A DNA stretch of 64,000 bases from Novispirillum itersonii subsp. itersonii ATCC 12639 (GTDB taxonomy: Bacteria > Pseudomonadota > Alphaproteobacteria > Rhodospirillales > Rhodospirillaceae). The position numbers and the translations under genes are program-made. Below the pieces are notes generated by a model that worked only from the letters and a program-made list of their open reading frames with translations, was not told the DNA's origin and did no database searches. Shown here one piece after another: positions 1 to 8,499 of this stretch. Every line of letters begins with the position of its first letter. Position 1 is the first letter of the stretch. The stretch covers positions 276,970-340,969 of the forward strand of contig NZ_KB907339.1 of NCBI RefSeq assembly GCF_000381985.1, given 5' to 3'.

Positions 1-980
1 CCTTTCTGGCCATGCTCGACAAAGTGCGGCGGCTGGCCCCGCTCAACCGCCCGGTGCTGGTGGTGGGGGAGCGTGGCGTGGGGAAGGAACTGGCGTCGGA
101 ACGCCTGCATTATCTGTCCGGGCGGTGGGATGGGCCGGTGGTGAAGGTCAACTGCGCCGCCCTGCCGGAAACACTGCTGGAAAGCGAGCTGTTCGGCCAC
201 GAGGCCGGGGCCTTCACCGGGGCACAGAAGCGCCGGGCCGGGCGGTTTGAGCGGGCCCACCGGGGGACGCTGATCCTTGATGAAATCGCCTCTGCCTCGT
301 TACAGGTGCAGGAAAAACTGCTGCGGGCGATTGAATACGGCGATTTTGAGCGGGTCGGCGGGGTCGAGCAGGTGTCGGTCGATGTGCGGGTGATTGCCTG
401 TGCCAACGTTGATCTTCCGGCGCTGGCCCGGCAGGGCCGGTTCCGGGCGGATCTGCTCGACCGGCTGGCGTTTGATGTGGTGACGGTGCCTGCCCTGCGG
501 CAGCGCCCGGAAGATATTCCCGTACTGGCGCATCATTTTGCCCTGCGGATGACGCAGGAACTGGGGCGGTCGGTGTTTGCCGGTTTTGATCCGGCGGTGC
601 TGGCGCTGCTGCGGGGGCACCCGTGGCCGGGCAATGTGCGCGAGCTTAAAAACGTGGTGGAACGGGCCGTCTATCAAACACCGGAAGAGCAGCCGGTGGC
701 GGCGGTGGTGTTTGACCCCTTCGCCGCCGAAGGCCGCCCGGGGGAGACGCTGGGCGATCCGCCCCCGGCGGAAGCGGACCCGGCAGGAACAGTGCCGCAA
801 CCGGCCCCGGCAGCGCCCGCCGGGCCGCTGCCGTTCACCGATGCGGTGGCGGCCTATGAACGGCAGTTGCTGGAAGCTGCGCTGCGGGCCTGTGACAATC
901 AGCAGACCAAGGGGGCGGAGTGGCTGGGGCTGGGGTATCACCAGTTCCGGCGGCTGCTGAAAAAGCACGGGGTCGGTTAA
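1..980 (+). CDS. pspF: PspF-like sigma-54 activator, 5' truncated by window edge
   Basis: This is an enhancer-binding AAA+ activator of sigma-54 RNA polymerase. In enterobacteria PspF switches on the phage-shock (psp) membrane-stress genes. The first in-frame ATG is at 12, but the frame is open before it and reads FLA, matching the region before the PspF core, so the true start lies upstream of the window. Counting from that ATG, Walker A is GERGVGKE (19-26), the sigma-54-contacting loop is GAFTGA (near 65), Walker B is TLILDE, and the arginine-finger region FRADLLDRLAFDV follows. The C-terminus is a Fis-type helix-turn-helix ending YHQFRRLLKKH. There is no N-terminal receiver domain, as in PspF. 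Its usual divergent partner pspA would be left of the window. Confidence 0.9.
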   Translation, partial: FLAMLDKVRRLAPLNRPVLVVGERGVGKELASERLHYLSGRWDGPVVKVNCAALPETLLESELFGHEAGAFTGAQKRRAGRFERAHRGTLILDEIASASLQVQEKLLRAIEYGDFERVGGVEQVSVDVRVIACANVDLPALARQGRFRADLLDRLAFDVVTVPALRQRPEDIPVLAHHFALRMTQELGRSVFAGFDPAVLALLRGHPWPGNVRELKNVVERAVYQTPEEQPVAAVVFDPFAAEGRPGETLGDPPPAEADPAGTVPQPAPAAPAGPLPFTDAVAAYERQLLEAALRACDNQQTKGAEWLGLGYHQFRRLLKKHGVG

Positions 981-1024
981 GGCCCGCCAGCCCCCTTGGC
1001 GCAGACCCTTCCGGCCTGTGTTGG

Positions 1025-1040
1025 CCCGCTTTAAAGCGGG
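1025..1040. terminator. 16-bp perfect palindrome between convergent genes
   Basis: The sequence CCCGCTTTAAAGCGGG is a perfect palindrome between the pspF stop and the GNAT stop, and it overlaps the GNAT stop codon (1031-1033). There is no T-tract, so a bidirectional terminator role is only plausible. Confidence 0.35.
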
Positions 1041-1492
1041 GGGAGGGTTTTGCGGTAGACCAGAAAGCCGGACCGGTCGGCAATCCTGTCGTAAAGTTTC
1101 ATCGCGGTCAGGTTGGTTTCGTGGGTTTGCCAATAAACACGCCCGGCCCCGGCAGCGGCGGCCTGTCTGTACACTTCGTGTATCAGGGCTGTGCCGATCC
1201 CGGTCCCGCGCGCGGCCTCAAGGGTGAACAGATCCTGTAAGTAACAGGTCGGGCCGATGCTTATGGTGCTGCGATGATACAGATAATGCACCAGACCGAT
1301 CAGCGTTCCGTCCTGTTCTGCGACAAGGGCGTGCATCGGTTCGGCGTCATCGAAAAAGCGTTGCCACGTCATCGCGGTGATGTCTGCGGGCAGGGCGCTG
1401 GGTCCGGAGCGACCATAAAATGTGTTGTAACCAGTCCACAGAGGAAGCCACTGGGCGTAATCCTCGGGTTTTACGGGACGGATCAAAGGCAT
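1031..1492 (-). CDS. GNAT family N-acetyltransferase
   Basis: A 153-residue single-domain acetyl-CoA-dependent acetyltransferase. The N-terminus is IRPVKPEDYAQWLPLW, typical for a GNAT beta1-alpha1. The central YLQDLFTLEAARGTGIGTAL holds the acetyl-CoA pyrophosphate-binding motif A, with RGTGIGTAL as the Q/RxxGxG/A loop. NLTAMKLYDRIADRSGFLVYRK is motif B. It resembles the small YhhY/diamine-acetyltransferase-like group, but the substrate cannot be told. It is transcribed alone, convergent with pspF. Confidence 0.8.
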   Translation of the reverse strand: MPLIRPVKPEDYAQWLPLWTGYNTFYGRSGPSALPADITAMTWQRFFDDAEPMHALVAEQDGTLIGLVHYLYHRSTISIGPTCYLQDLFTLEAARGTGIGTALIHEVYRQAAAAGAGRVYWQTHETNLTAMKLYDRIADRSGFLVYRKTLPPL

Positions 1493-1654
1493 TGGCGGAC
1501 ACTCTTGTGCGGCGGCATCACGCGGCGGGAAGGGCTGGAGTTCAGTCTACCGGGGTGGGGCGACCGTAAAAGAGAGTTTCTTCATTTGTGAGAATTATTA
1601 AGACAGATCCCCTGAAGGTCAGCCGGATTGCGCGTCGTTCTCGGCTGATGACCG

Positions 1655-2593
1655 CTAAAAAGCCCCATCCCGCAGCGGGGCGTTACCCCGGAAGTCAGCC
1701 CCCGGCGGCAGGCCGGGGAAGGGCAGCCACAGGGCCTGATCCTGCACCGGGGTTTCTTTCGGCAGCATCGGATTGGTCAGCAGCAGCACCCGGCTGTCGT
1801 TGAACCGGGTGAGCGGAAAGACACCCTGCGTCACCGGATGGCTCTCCCAGAAGCGGCGCAGGCTGCCGTCATGGGCCATCGCGGTCAGCCCGGCAGTCAG
1901 GCGCTGCGCCAGCGCCCCATTGTTCGGCCCGGTAAAGAAATACATCGGGTAGCGGTAGGCGATCACCAGCCGGTCATAGGCAACGACGGTGCCGGGCGGC
2001 TGGCCCGCGACCTCGGCGTAGACTTCCTGCAGGCCCCGGGGGAAGTAATCGCACCGTCCGGCCTTCAGCATGTCATACATCAGCCGGAAGTGATTGATAC
2101 GGGCCACGGTCAGGCCGTTTGCTTCCAGAATATCACTGTCCGGCCACTGGTCCCCCTGACAGGCGGTCAGTCCGCGCAGATCATTAAGGCCGGTGATGCG
2201 GTCAAAATCAGCGACGCGGTCGGCCCGGATCACCGGAACCCGCAGACCGAGCATGCCCCCGGTCAGCGGAACCCGCACCGCCAACAGCCGCTGTTCCCGC
2301 GTTGGGTTGGTGCCGACCCAGTAAACATCCAGTCCGCCGGTTTCAAGATCGCGCAGGATCCGTTCCTGCGCCGGGCTGCTGGCGGTTATTTCCACCCGGG
2401 CGGGGCCATCGGTGGCGGCAGTGCGCGCCAGCACCTGCGCCAGAAGATCAGCGAAAAAGCGGTGGCTGGTATCCGCCGCGCTGCCAGCGGCAGGGATACG
2501 GACGACGGTTTCCGCTGATACCGGGGGCAGCCAGAGCAGCAGGCCGCTGAGGGCCACCGCCGCAAGCCCGGTAAGCCGGTGGAGGATGCGCAT
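1655..2593 (-). CDS. Periplasmic family 3-like solute-binding protein
   Basis: A 312-residue exported protein. I start it at the ATG at 2593 because GGGAGG lies just upstream and a clean signal peptide follows (MRILHRLTGLAAVALSGLLL, cut near VSA-E). The mature part reads like a type 2 periplasmic-binding fold: LETGGLDVYWVGTNPTREQRLLAVRVPLTGGMLGLRV, then a hinge region with ITGLNDLRGLTACQGDQWPDSDIL, and a late FPRGLQEVYAE segment. No permease or ATPase neighbours it, so it may be an orphan receptor or sensory binding protein rather than a transporter component. The ligand is unknown. Confidence 0.7.
   Translation of the reverse strand: MRILHRLTGLAAVALSGLLLWLPPVSAETVVRIPAAGSAADTSHRFFADLLAQVLARTAATDGPARVEITASSPAQERILRDLETGGLDVYWVGTNPTREQRLLAVRVPLTGGMLGLRVPVIRADRVADFDRITGLNDLRGLTACQGDQWPDSDILEANGLTVARINHFRLMYDMLKAGRCDYFPRGLQEVYAEVAGQPPGTVVAYDRLVIAYRYPMYFFTGPNNGALAQRLTAGLTAMAHDGSLRRFWESHPVTQGVFPLTRFNDSRVLLLTNPMLPKETPVQDQALWLPFPGLPPGADFRGNAPLRDGAF
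1657..1681 (-). terminator. Rho-independent terminator overlapping the binding-protein stop
   Basis: On the minus strand GCCCC pairs with GGGGC across a nine-base loop and is followed directly by TTTTT. The hairpin lies inside the last codons and the T-run contains the stop codon, so gene end and terminator are fused. Confidence 0.65.
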
Positions 2594-2662
2594 CTGGGGC
2601 CTCCCGGAAAGATCAGTACGGCCCTTCAGTATGCCAGAGCAGCGGGAGAGACGGGACAAAAG

Positions 2663-2696
2663 AAAACCGCCCCGCGCCAAAGCGGCGGCGGGGCGG
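2663..2696 (-). terminator. Terminator downstream of plsY
   Basis: On the minus strand CCGCCCCGC pairs perfectly with GCGGGGCGG and is followed by TTTTCTTTTG. It would end the pyrB-pyrC-plsY transcript, about 25 bases after the plsY stop. Confidence 0.7.
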
Positions 2697-2719
2697 CTGC
2701 ATTAATAAAAACAGACTGA

Positions 2720-3328
2720 TCAGTCTTTCTTCTTTTTGCCGATCTTGCTTTCCTCGCCGCGCAGCAGGCGGCGGATGTTCTCGTGGTGGCGGATAAAGGC
2801 CAGCACCGCCAGCAGGGCATAGGCGATGACATGGTCCTGATCAGACAGGAACCACGCATCCACCGGGGCCAGCGCCAGACAGACCAGCGCGGAGAGCGAC
2901 GAATAGCGGCTGAGGGCGGCGACAATCAGCCACGTGGCGCAGGCGGCCAGACCGACCGGCCACGACGTGACCAGCAGCACGCCCAGCGTGGTCGCCACGC
3001 CCTTACCGCCCTTGAACCCCAGCCACACCGGGAAGTTGTGGCCGACCACCGCGCAGCACCCGGCAATCAGCCCGGCCAGCCCGGCCTGATCGGGCACCAG
3101 CAGGGCGGCGACGGCAGCGGCAATCCCGCCCTTGCCGGAATCCAGCAGCAGGGTGGCCAGCGCCAGATCTTTCCGCCCCGTGCGCAGCACATTGGTGGCC
3201 CCGATATTGCCGGAACCGATGCTGCGCAGGTCATAGCCGAACGGTTTGGTCAGCACGATGCCAAACGGCACCGAGCCGAGCAGATAACCGCCAAGGGCGC
3301 ACAGGCCCAACAGGAGTTCAGGCGTCAT
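2720..3328 (-). CDS. plsY: Glycerol-3-phosphate acyltransferase PlsY
   Basis: This integral membrane enzyme transfers an acyl group from acyl-phosphate to glycerol-3-phosphate, the first step of phospholipid synthesis. The 202-residue protein has about five hydrophobic segments. All three family motifs are visible: GSGNIGATNVLR, GHNFPVWLGFKGGKGVATTLG, and HHENIRRLLRGEE near the end. The tail is a short lysine run. I start at 3328 (MTPELLLG), which gives an 11-bp overlap with the upstream pyrC-like gene; an upstream ATG at 3352 would overlap by 35 bp and add an unconserved leader. It is the last gene of the pyrB-pyrC-plsY operon. Confidence 0.95.
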   Translation of the reverse strand: MTPELLLGLCALGGYLLGSVPFGIVLTKPFGYDLRSIGSGNIGATNVLRTGRKDLALATLLLDSGKGGIAAAVAALLVPDQAGLAGLIAGCCAVVGHNFPVWLGFKGGKGVATTLGVLLVTSWPVGLAACATWLIVAALSRYSSLSALVCLALAPVDAWFLSDQDHVIAYALLAVLAFIRHHENIRRLLRGEESKIGKKKKD

Positions 3329-4616
3329 GCTGGTACACCGTGCGACCATCAATCACCGTGCGCAGGACCCGACCCTGCAACAGACGGCCATCAAACGGCG
3401 AGTTCTTGGACTTGGACAGCGACTTCTTGGCGTCGTACTTCCACGGTTTTTCCAGATCGACCACCGCCAGATCAGCGGCAGCGCCGACCGCCAGCCGCCC
3501 GGCGGGCAGGCCGAGCAGATCCGCCGGGCCACAGGTGATCAGCTTCAGCGCCTGCATCAGCGGCAACTGGCCGGTGTGCACCAGCTCCAGCACCAGCGGC
3601 AGCAGGGTTTCCAGCCCGATCCCGCCAAAGGCGGCAACGGCGAACGGCACCCGCTTGGTGTCCTGATCCTGCGGTGAATGGTCCGACCCGATGGCGTCAA
3701 TCACCCCATCGCGCAGCCCGGCCAGAATCGCCTGACGGTCCTCTTCCGACCGCAGCGGCGGGTTCAGCTTGGCAAAGGTGCGGTAATCCGACACTTCCAG
3801 CTCGTTCAGGGCGAAGTAGGGCGGGGCGGTGTCGCAGGTGACCCGCAGGCCCTTCGCCTTGGCGCGGCGGATGATCTCCACGCTTTCCGAGGTGGAAAGA
3901 TGGGCGGCGTGGTACCGCGCCCCGGTCATTTCCACCAGACGCATATCGCGTTCCAGCATGACGATCTCGGCTTCGCGCGGGATGCCCGACAGGCCGAGGC
4001 GGGTGGCCAGATCCCCGGCATTCATCACCCCGCCGGACAGGCCGGGTTCTTCCGGGTGCTGCATCACCAGCAGGTCATAGGTGGCGGCGTATTGCAGGGC
4101 GCGGCGCATCAGCCCGGCATGGGCAATCGGCTTGGTGCCATCGGTGAAGGCAACCGCCCCGGCCAGCGACAGCAGGCCCATCTCGGCCAGCTCTTTCCCG
4201 TCCGTGCCCTTGGTGGCGGCGGCATAGGGGTAGACCTTGGTCAGGCCGATCTGGCGGGCGCGGCGGGCCATAAACTCAATCGCCGCTTCGTCGTCGATCA
4301 CCGGGTCGGTGTTGGGCAGGGCCACCAGCGTGGTGATCCCGGCGGAGACCGCCGCCTTGCCCGCACTCTTGATGCTTTCCTTATGCGCTTCGCCGGGTTC
4401 GCGCAGCTGGGCGCGCATATCGACCAGACCGGGGATCAGGGCGTTGCCGCCACAGTCCACCACCGTCGCCCCGGCAGGCGGGGTGACATCCGGCCCGAAG
4501 GCGGTGATCACTTCGCCGGTGGTGACCAGCGTGCCGGGGGTATCCAGCCCGGTGGCCGGATCAATCAGGCGGGCGTTGGTATAGGCCACCTGCGTCGGGG
4601 TATCGAAAACGGGCAT
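3318..4616 (-). CDS. pyrC: Dihydroorotase-like protein (PyrC'), metal ligands missing
   Basis: A 432-residue amidohydrolase-fold protein of the class I dihydroorotase family, next to pyrB. Active class I enzymes have HxHxREPG after the first strand; here it reads DMRAQLREPG, so both metal-binding histidines are gone. The usual TPHH segment is APPYF. Still present are HPEEPGLSGGVMNAG, YHAAHLST and IGSDHSPQDQDTK. In Pseudomonas a similar inactive partner (PyrC') is needed for aspartate transcarbamoylase assembly. A structural role beside PyrB is therefore more likely than catalysis, although other alphaproteobacterial pyrB neighbours are similarly altered. The start codon overlaps the pyrB stop by one base (TGATG). 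Confidence 0.85.
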   Translation of the reverse strand: MPVFDTPTQVAYTNARLIDPATGLDTPGTLVTTGEVITAFGPDVTPPAGATVVDCGGNALIPGLVDMRAQLREPGEAHKESIKSAGKAAVSAGITTLVALPNTDPVIDDEAAIEFMARRARQIGLTKVYPYAAATKGTDGKELAEMGLLSLAGAVAFTDGTKPIAHAGLMRRALQYAATYDLLVMQHPEEPGLSGGVMNAGDLATRLGLSGIPREAEIVMLERDMRLVEMTGARYHAAHLSTSESVEIIRRAKAKGLRVTCDTAPPYFALNELEVSDYRTFAKLNPPLRSEEDRQAILAGLRDGVIDAIGSDHSPQDQDTKRVPFAVAAFGGIGLETLLPLVLELVHTGQLPLMQALKLITCGPADLLGLPAGRLAVGAAADLAVVDLEKPWKYDAKKSLSKSKNSPFDGRLLQGRVLRTVIDGRTVYQHDA

Positions 4617-5569
4617 CAGACCTTCCCTCCGGTGGTGTTGCGGACCAGCGTTTCCAGCACCGCCATGCGGACCGCCACGCCCATTTCCACCTGTTCACGG
4701 ATCACGGAGCGTTCGACGTCATCCGCGACGTCAGAGTCGATTTCCACCCCCCGGTTCATCGGGCCGGGGTGCATGATCAGGGCGTTGGGCTTGGCCAGCG
4801 CCAGCTTTTCCTTATCCAGACCGAAGAAGTGGAAGTATTCGCGCACCGACGGAATATAGTTGCCCTGCATGCGTTCGTTCTGCACGCGCAGCATCATCAC
4901 GATATCCACATCCTTCAGGCCCTTGCGCATGTCGTGGAACACCTCCACGCCCATTTCGCTGATGCCGCCGGGGATCAGCGGCTTCGGCCCGATCACCCGC
5001 ACCACCGCGCCCATGGTGGTCAGCAGGTGGATGTTTGACCGCGCGACGCGGGAATGCAGCACGTCGCCGCAGATGGCGACCAGCAGCCCGTCCAGACGGC
5101 CCCGGCGGCGGCGGATGGTCAGGGCATCCAGCAGCGCCTGCGTCGGGTGCTCGTGCGCGCCGTCGCCGCCGTTGACCACGGCGCAGTTGACCTTGTCAGC
5201 CAGCAGCTTCACCGCCCCGGAATCCTGATGCCGGACCACCAGCGCATCAATGTGCATGGCATTCAGGGTGACGGCGGTGTCGATCAGGGTTTCGCCCTTG
5301 GTCACCGACGACCCCGACGACTGCATATTGATGACATCGGCACCCAGCCGCTGCCCGGCCAGCTCGAACGAGGCGCGGGTGCGGGTCGATGCCTCGAAGA
5401 ACATATTGACCTGCGTGCGGCCCTTCAGAATATCGAACTTCCGCAGCGGGCGGCGGTTGGTCTCGACATAGGAATCGGCCAGATCCAGCAGATAGCTGAT
5501 CTCGTGCGGGTACAGCCCCTCGATGCCGAGGAGGTGCCGGTGGGAATAGTTGGGGGCTTCGTTTTTCAT
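4616..5569 (-). CDS. pyrB: Aspartate carbamoyltransferase catalytic chain
   Basis: It condenses carbamoyl phosphate with aspartate, the committed step of pyrimidine synthesis, in the cytoplasm. The 317-residue protein has the carbamoyl-phosphate loop [20 protein letters not shown], then [12 protein letters not shown], the [11 protein letters not shown] region, [14 protein letters not shown], and [11 protein letters not shown] near the C-terminus. The length is normal for the family. It is the first gene of the operon with the pyrC-like gene and plsY. The 232 bp between its start and the divergent thioesterase gene must hold its promoter; I saw no clear attenuator or operator there. Confidence 0.95.
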   Translation of the reverse strand: MKNEAPNYSHRHLLGIEGLYPHEISYLLDLADSYVETNRRPLRKFDILKGRTQVNMFFEASTRTRASFELAGQRLGADVINMQSSGSSVTKGETLIDTAVTLNAMHIDALVVRHQDSGAVKLLADKVNCAVVNGGDGAHEHPTQALLDALTIRRRRGRLDGLLVAICGDVLHSRVARSNIHLLTTMGAVVRVIGPKPLIPGGISEMGVEVFHDMRKGLKDVDIVMMLRVQNERMQGNYIPSVREYFHFFGLDKEKLALAKPNALIMHPGPMNRGVEIDSDVADDVERSVIREQVEMGVAVRMAVLETLVRNTTGGKV

Positions 5570-5801
5570 GGGCGCGGACTTATGACCTCAGCAGGACTGA
5601 AGGGCAAGGTGGGGCATGGCCGGGTGCGGCCACCCCCGCCGGACGGCGTTTCTGGCCCTTCTTTTACAGCATCACGGCCAGACGTCCAGTTTTCCATCAG
5701 GTCGGTGGGCGGATCTGATATCGCCGTGGACGTTTTCCGCCTGCTCCCGTACCCTTTCCGACCCACCCCGACCGGGGCAGTACACAGCGGAACCATCAGG
5801 C

Positions 5802-6299
5802 ATGTCTGATATGCAAAGAGAAATCACCCTGCGCTTTATGGCCGAGCCGGGCGACCAGAACTTCGGCGGCAAAGTCCACGGCGGCGCGGTGATGAAGTGG
5901 ATCGACCTTGCCGCCTACGCCTGCGCGGCGGGCTGGAGCGGCAAATACTGCATCACCGCCTATGCCGGGGGCATCCGCTTCGTGCAGCCGATCCACGTCG
6001 GCAGTCTGGTCGAGGTCACCGCCAAGGTGATCTACACCGGCCGCACCTCCATGCACATCGGCATCCGCGTTGACGCCGGCGACCCCAAGGAACGCCAGCG
6101 CTACCTGACCACCCACTGCATCGTCATCATGGTCGCCGTGGACAACGCCGGGCGACCGTCGCCGGTGCCGGAATGGGTGCCGGTGACGGAAGAAGACAAA
6201 TACCTCCACGCTTCCGCCATCAAATTGGTCGAAATGCGCCGCCAGATCGGCGAGGAAATGGAAGCCCACGTCAAAGGCTTCCCGCCGCAGAAGGGGTGA
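5802..6299 (+). CDS. Acyl-CoA thioesterase (hotdog fold, YciA/BACH-like)
   Basis: A 165-residue cytoplasmic hotdog-fold enzyme expected to hydrolyse acyl-CoA to fatty acid and CoA. Family signatures are DQNFGGKVHGGAVMKWID near the N-terminus, where Asn and the following helix form the active site, then SLVEVTAKVIYTGRTSMHIGI and a later THCIVIMVAVD strand. I start at the ATG at 5802, because upstream in-frame codons read through unconserved sequence. It is divergent from pyrB and monocistronic. The REP-like GC palindrome after its stop marks the boundary with the accessory block. Confidence 0.88.
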   Translation: MSDMQREITLRFMAEPGDQNFGGKVHGGAVMKWIDLAAYACAAGWSGKYCITAYAGGIRFVQPIHVGSLVEVTAKVIYTGRTSMHIGIRVDAGDPKERQRYLTTHCIVIMVAVDNAGRPSPVPEWVPVTEEDKYLHASAIKLVEMRRQIGEEMEAHVKGFPPQKG

Positions 6300-6363
6300 G
6301 GGGGAGTGGATTTGGGGAAGGGGAAGCGCGGGGCGCTGCTCCCCCAAAAACACAAAGTGGCGA

Positions 6364-6996
6364 TCAATCAGCCTCGACGTCACCTGTCCCGCTCTCGACC
6401 TCCTCACGTATTTCAGGAAGTGTCTTTCCATTATATGTCCAGTACATGGGGCCGTTGATTGTCCTCCATTGGTATCCATGCTCACGGGCGAGTATCATCG
6501 CAGCATCGCTCAAGCTGGTTTCTTTATCTCGGAAAATAACTTTCCGCCTTCCGGATACAACGCATTTTTCAGTGTCAGAGAAAATAGATACCAATTCAGC
6601 ATTTACGGGGATATTGACAACATCAAAACTAAAAATAGATTTTCTCTTCCTAGCTGCATCAAGGGCGCCCTGGTCATCAAGATTCTCTACAATATCCGAC
6701 TTTGGAGTGACGTCGTCCTTCCCAATAAGCTCCAGAATAGATTTCACTCTGTCGGGGCTTACAGTGAAAAATTCTCGATTTTTTCTAACTCTATAATCTC
6801 CAAACGCATCATGAATCTTCTTTTCAGCAAGCTCCATATTTTCAACAGTAACAGCATAAAAACACTCAAATGGAAGCGGGATTCCAGTTCCATCAAGAGA
6901 GCGCATACGATCAGCCACTGTTGAGCTCGTCATGCCAATTTTAATGTAACCCGGCATAGACTGGTTCACGAGAATATAAATACTTCCTTCAGACAC
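6364..6996 (-). CDS. T5orf172 (GIY-YIG-like) domain protein
   Basis: The first ~90 of 210 residues match the T5orf172/Mug113 branch of the GIY-YIG superfamily. IYILVNQSMPGYIKIGMTSS is the Y-(I)-L...YIKIG core, followed by RMRSLDGTGIPLPFECFYAV and AEKKIHDAFGDYRVRKNREFF. The C-terminal part (from ~110) carries SGRRKVIFRDKETSLSDAAM and GPMYWTYNGKTLPEIREE, a second small domain I do not recognise. The codon use and AT content differ sharply from the neighbours, which suggests transfer. The family is found in phages and defence-type islands, but no activity has been assigned here. It is transcribed away from the IS remnants. Confidence 0.72.
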   Translation of the reverse strand: MSEGSIYILVNQSMPGYIKIGMTSSTVADRMRSLDGTGIPLPFECFYAVTVENMELAEKKIHDAFGDYRVRKNREFFTVSPDRVKSILELIGKDDVTPKSDIVENLDDQGALDAARKRKSIFSFDVVNIPVNAELVSIFSDTEKCVVSGRRKVIFRDKETSLSDAAMILAREHGYQWRTINGPMYWTYNGKTLPEIREEVESGTGDVEAD

Positions 6997-7087
6997 TTTT
7001 ATCTCCGACGGTAGTAAAGGTTATATAGTAAGGTCTTCTACAATCTAAATACGATTTTTGAGGGTTTGCAATATTCAAAATTGGACG

Positions 7088-7150
7088 CCTCCGGAAGTTG
7101 ACGTTTTGGCTGAATGTGTGATTCGCTTTCGGGCGTCGATGGCGGGAGGT
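7088..7150. repeat. 63-bp direct repeat, copy 1 (IS5-type left-end sequence)
   Basis: It starts CCTCCGG and ends GCGGGAGGT, so its own ends are inverted (CCTCC/GGAGG). A copy of the same length, roughly 80% identical by eye, is at 7336-7398. The shared middle is TGTGTGATTCGCTTTC. This copy runs straight into the start of the IS5-like transposase fragment. Confidence 0.7.
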
Positions 7151-7154
7151 AAAG

Positions 7155-7361
7155 ATGACAGGTCAGGCGGGTTTTTGGGATCTTGAGAACAGCCTTGAAG
7201 TGCTTTCCGCGGAGGGTGATCCGCTGGAAAAGCTGGATCGGACGGTGCCGTTCGAACAGTTCCGTCCGCTCCTCCTCAAGGCTGTCCAACGGTCTGATCC
7301 GTCGAAGGGTGGCCGTCCGGGCTTCGATGTGGATACCTCCGAAAACTGGCCTGTCGGTTGA
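7155..7361 (+). pseudogene. IS5-family transposase, N-terminal fragment
   Basis: The 68 residues match the N-terminus of IS5-type transposases: MTGQAGFWDLENSLEVLSAE, then DPLEKLDRTVPFEQFRPLLL and SDPSKGGRPGFD. The frame then leaves the family, because the sequence changes to a second copy of the upstream 63-bp repeat at 7336. The DDE catalytic region is absent. It is a dead remnant of an insertion sequence. Confidence 0.75.
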
Positions 7362-7398
7362 CTGTGTGATTCGCTTTCGAGTGTCGATGCCGGGAGGT
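7336..7398. repeat. 63-bp direct repeat, copy 2
   Basis: The same unit as 7088-7150, beginning CCTCCGAAAACTGG and ending GCCGGGAGGT. It overlaps the last codons of the truncated transposase. Two copies of what sits upstream of the transposase suggest that a second element copy recombined into the first, leaving only 5' ends. Confidence 0.7.
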
Positions 7399-7521
7399 GT
7401 CCAAGTTGAACTTGACTTGCGAGAGAGTGTGATACCAGCCTGCGGTGAGATTGACTCACTGAGGGGGATTCCCAAGATCTGCCGAATATGAGTCACTCAG
7501 GCAAACAGCCGGAGACTTACC

Positions 7522-8464
7522 GTGGCAGCACCGATCCCCCTTCGCCTCGATTATGATGGCTCCAGCCTTCGCTCTCTTGCCCGACACTCGAAGGACGCCG
7601 ACCAGGCACGGCGGTTGCTGGTGCTGGCGTCGATCTACGATGGTGGCAGCCGGAGATCGACGCCAAATTAGGTGGGGTTGGCCTGCAAATTATTCGGGAC
7701 TGGGTTCTGCGCTTCAACGCGCAGGGGCCGGACGGACTGATTGAGTGCAAGGCTCTGGGGCAAACGCCGAAGCTGAATGCCGCTCAGCGTCAGGCATTGG
7801 CCGAAAAGGTGGATCACGGGCCGATCGCGGCGGTCGACGGCGTCGTGTGCTGGCGGCTGAAGGATCTGGTACAGTGGATCTTCGAGGAATTCGGCATCTC
7901 GCTGGACGAGACGACAATGGGGCGCGAATTGAAAGCGATGGGATTCCGAAAGCTGTCGGCTCGCCCTCGCCGCCATGGCCAGAACGGCGAAGCTATTGAG
8001 GATTTTAAAAGCCGAACTGGCGGTGGTCCGGGCCGCCTTACTGGCGGGAGCCCACATAGAGCTGTGGTGGAAGGACGAGGCCCGAGACGGTCAGAAAAGT
8101 TAAGATCACACGACGCTGGGCCAAGTGCGGGACCCGCCCCGTGGCGCCCTGCGCGCTTACGATGGATCAAGCCGGATGGCACACCACCGACAAACTGGCC
8201 GTGCCCGCCAACATCACCATCCTGCCTCTCCCGCCCCGGACCCCGGAACTCAACCCGGTGGAAAATATCTGGCAGTTCATCCGCGACAACTGGCTGTCTA
8301 ACCGCGTATTCGAGTCCTGCGACCAAATCATCGCCCTCTGCTGCCATGCCTGGAACAAGCTCATCGACCAGCCATGGAAGATCGTGTCCATTGAATTCTA
8401 CCAGTGGGACATAAATTTTAATCAACGCAAGATGGTGCAATTACCTAGTTTTACCCTCTTTTAG
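7522..8464 (+). pseudogene. IS630-family transposase, frameshifted and internally deleted
   Basis: The GTG at 7522 after GGAG begins a protein of IS630 type (AAPIPLRLDYDGSSLRSLAR). The frame breaks near 7650, continues in another frame (WVLRFNAQGPDGLIECKA ... IAAVDGVVCWRLKDLVQWIF ... KLSARPRRHGQN) to about 8000, then shifts again through WWKDEARDGQ and ITRRWAKCGTRPVAP. The next segment is missing: the text jumps directly to MDQAGWHTTDKLAVPANI and NPVENIWQFIRDNWLSNRVF. The three DDE positions (DEAR, DQAGWH, NPVEN) can still be seen, but the gene cannot make an intact enzyme. Confidence 0.88.
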
Positions 8465-8499
8465 AGATAGGTGAAAAAATATACAACTAACTACCTTGG

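Noticed and set aside
7038..7496. Minus-strand frame with internally repeated ESESHxQP text
   Set aside because: The repeated text comes from the 63-bp DNA repeats and antisense of the IS5 fragment; no start or coding pattern.
7522..8464. Active IS630 element
   Set aside because: At least two frame breaks and a missing middle segment between the first and second catalytic Asp regions.
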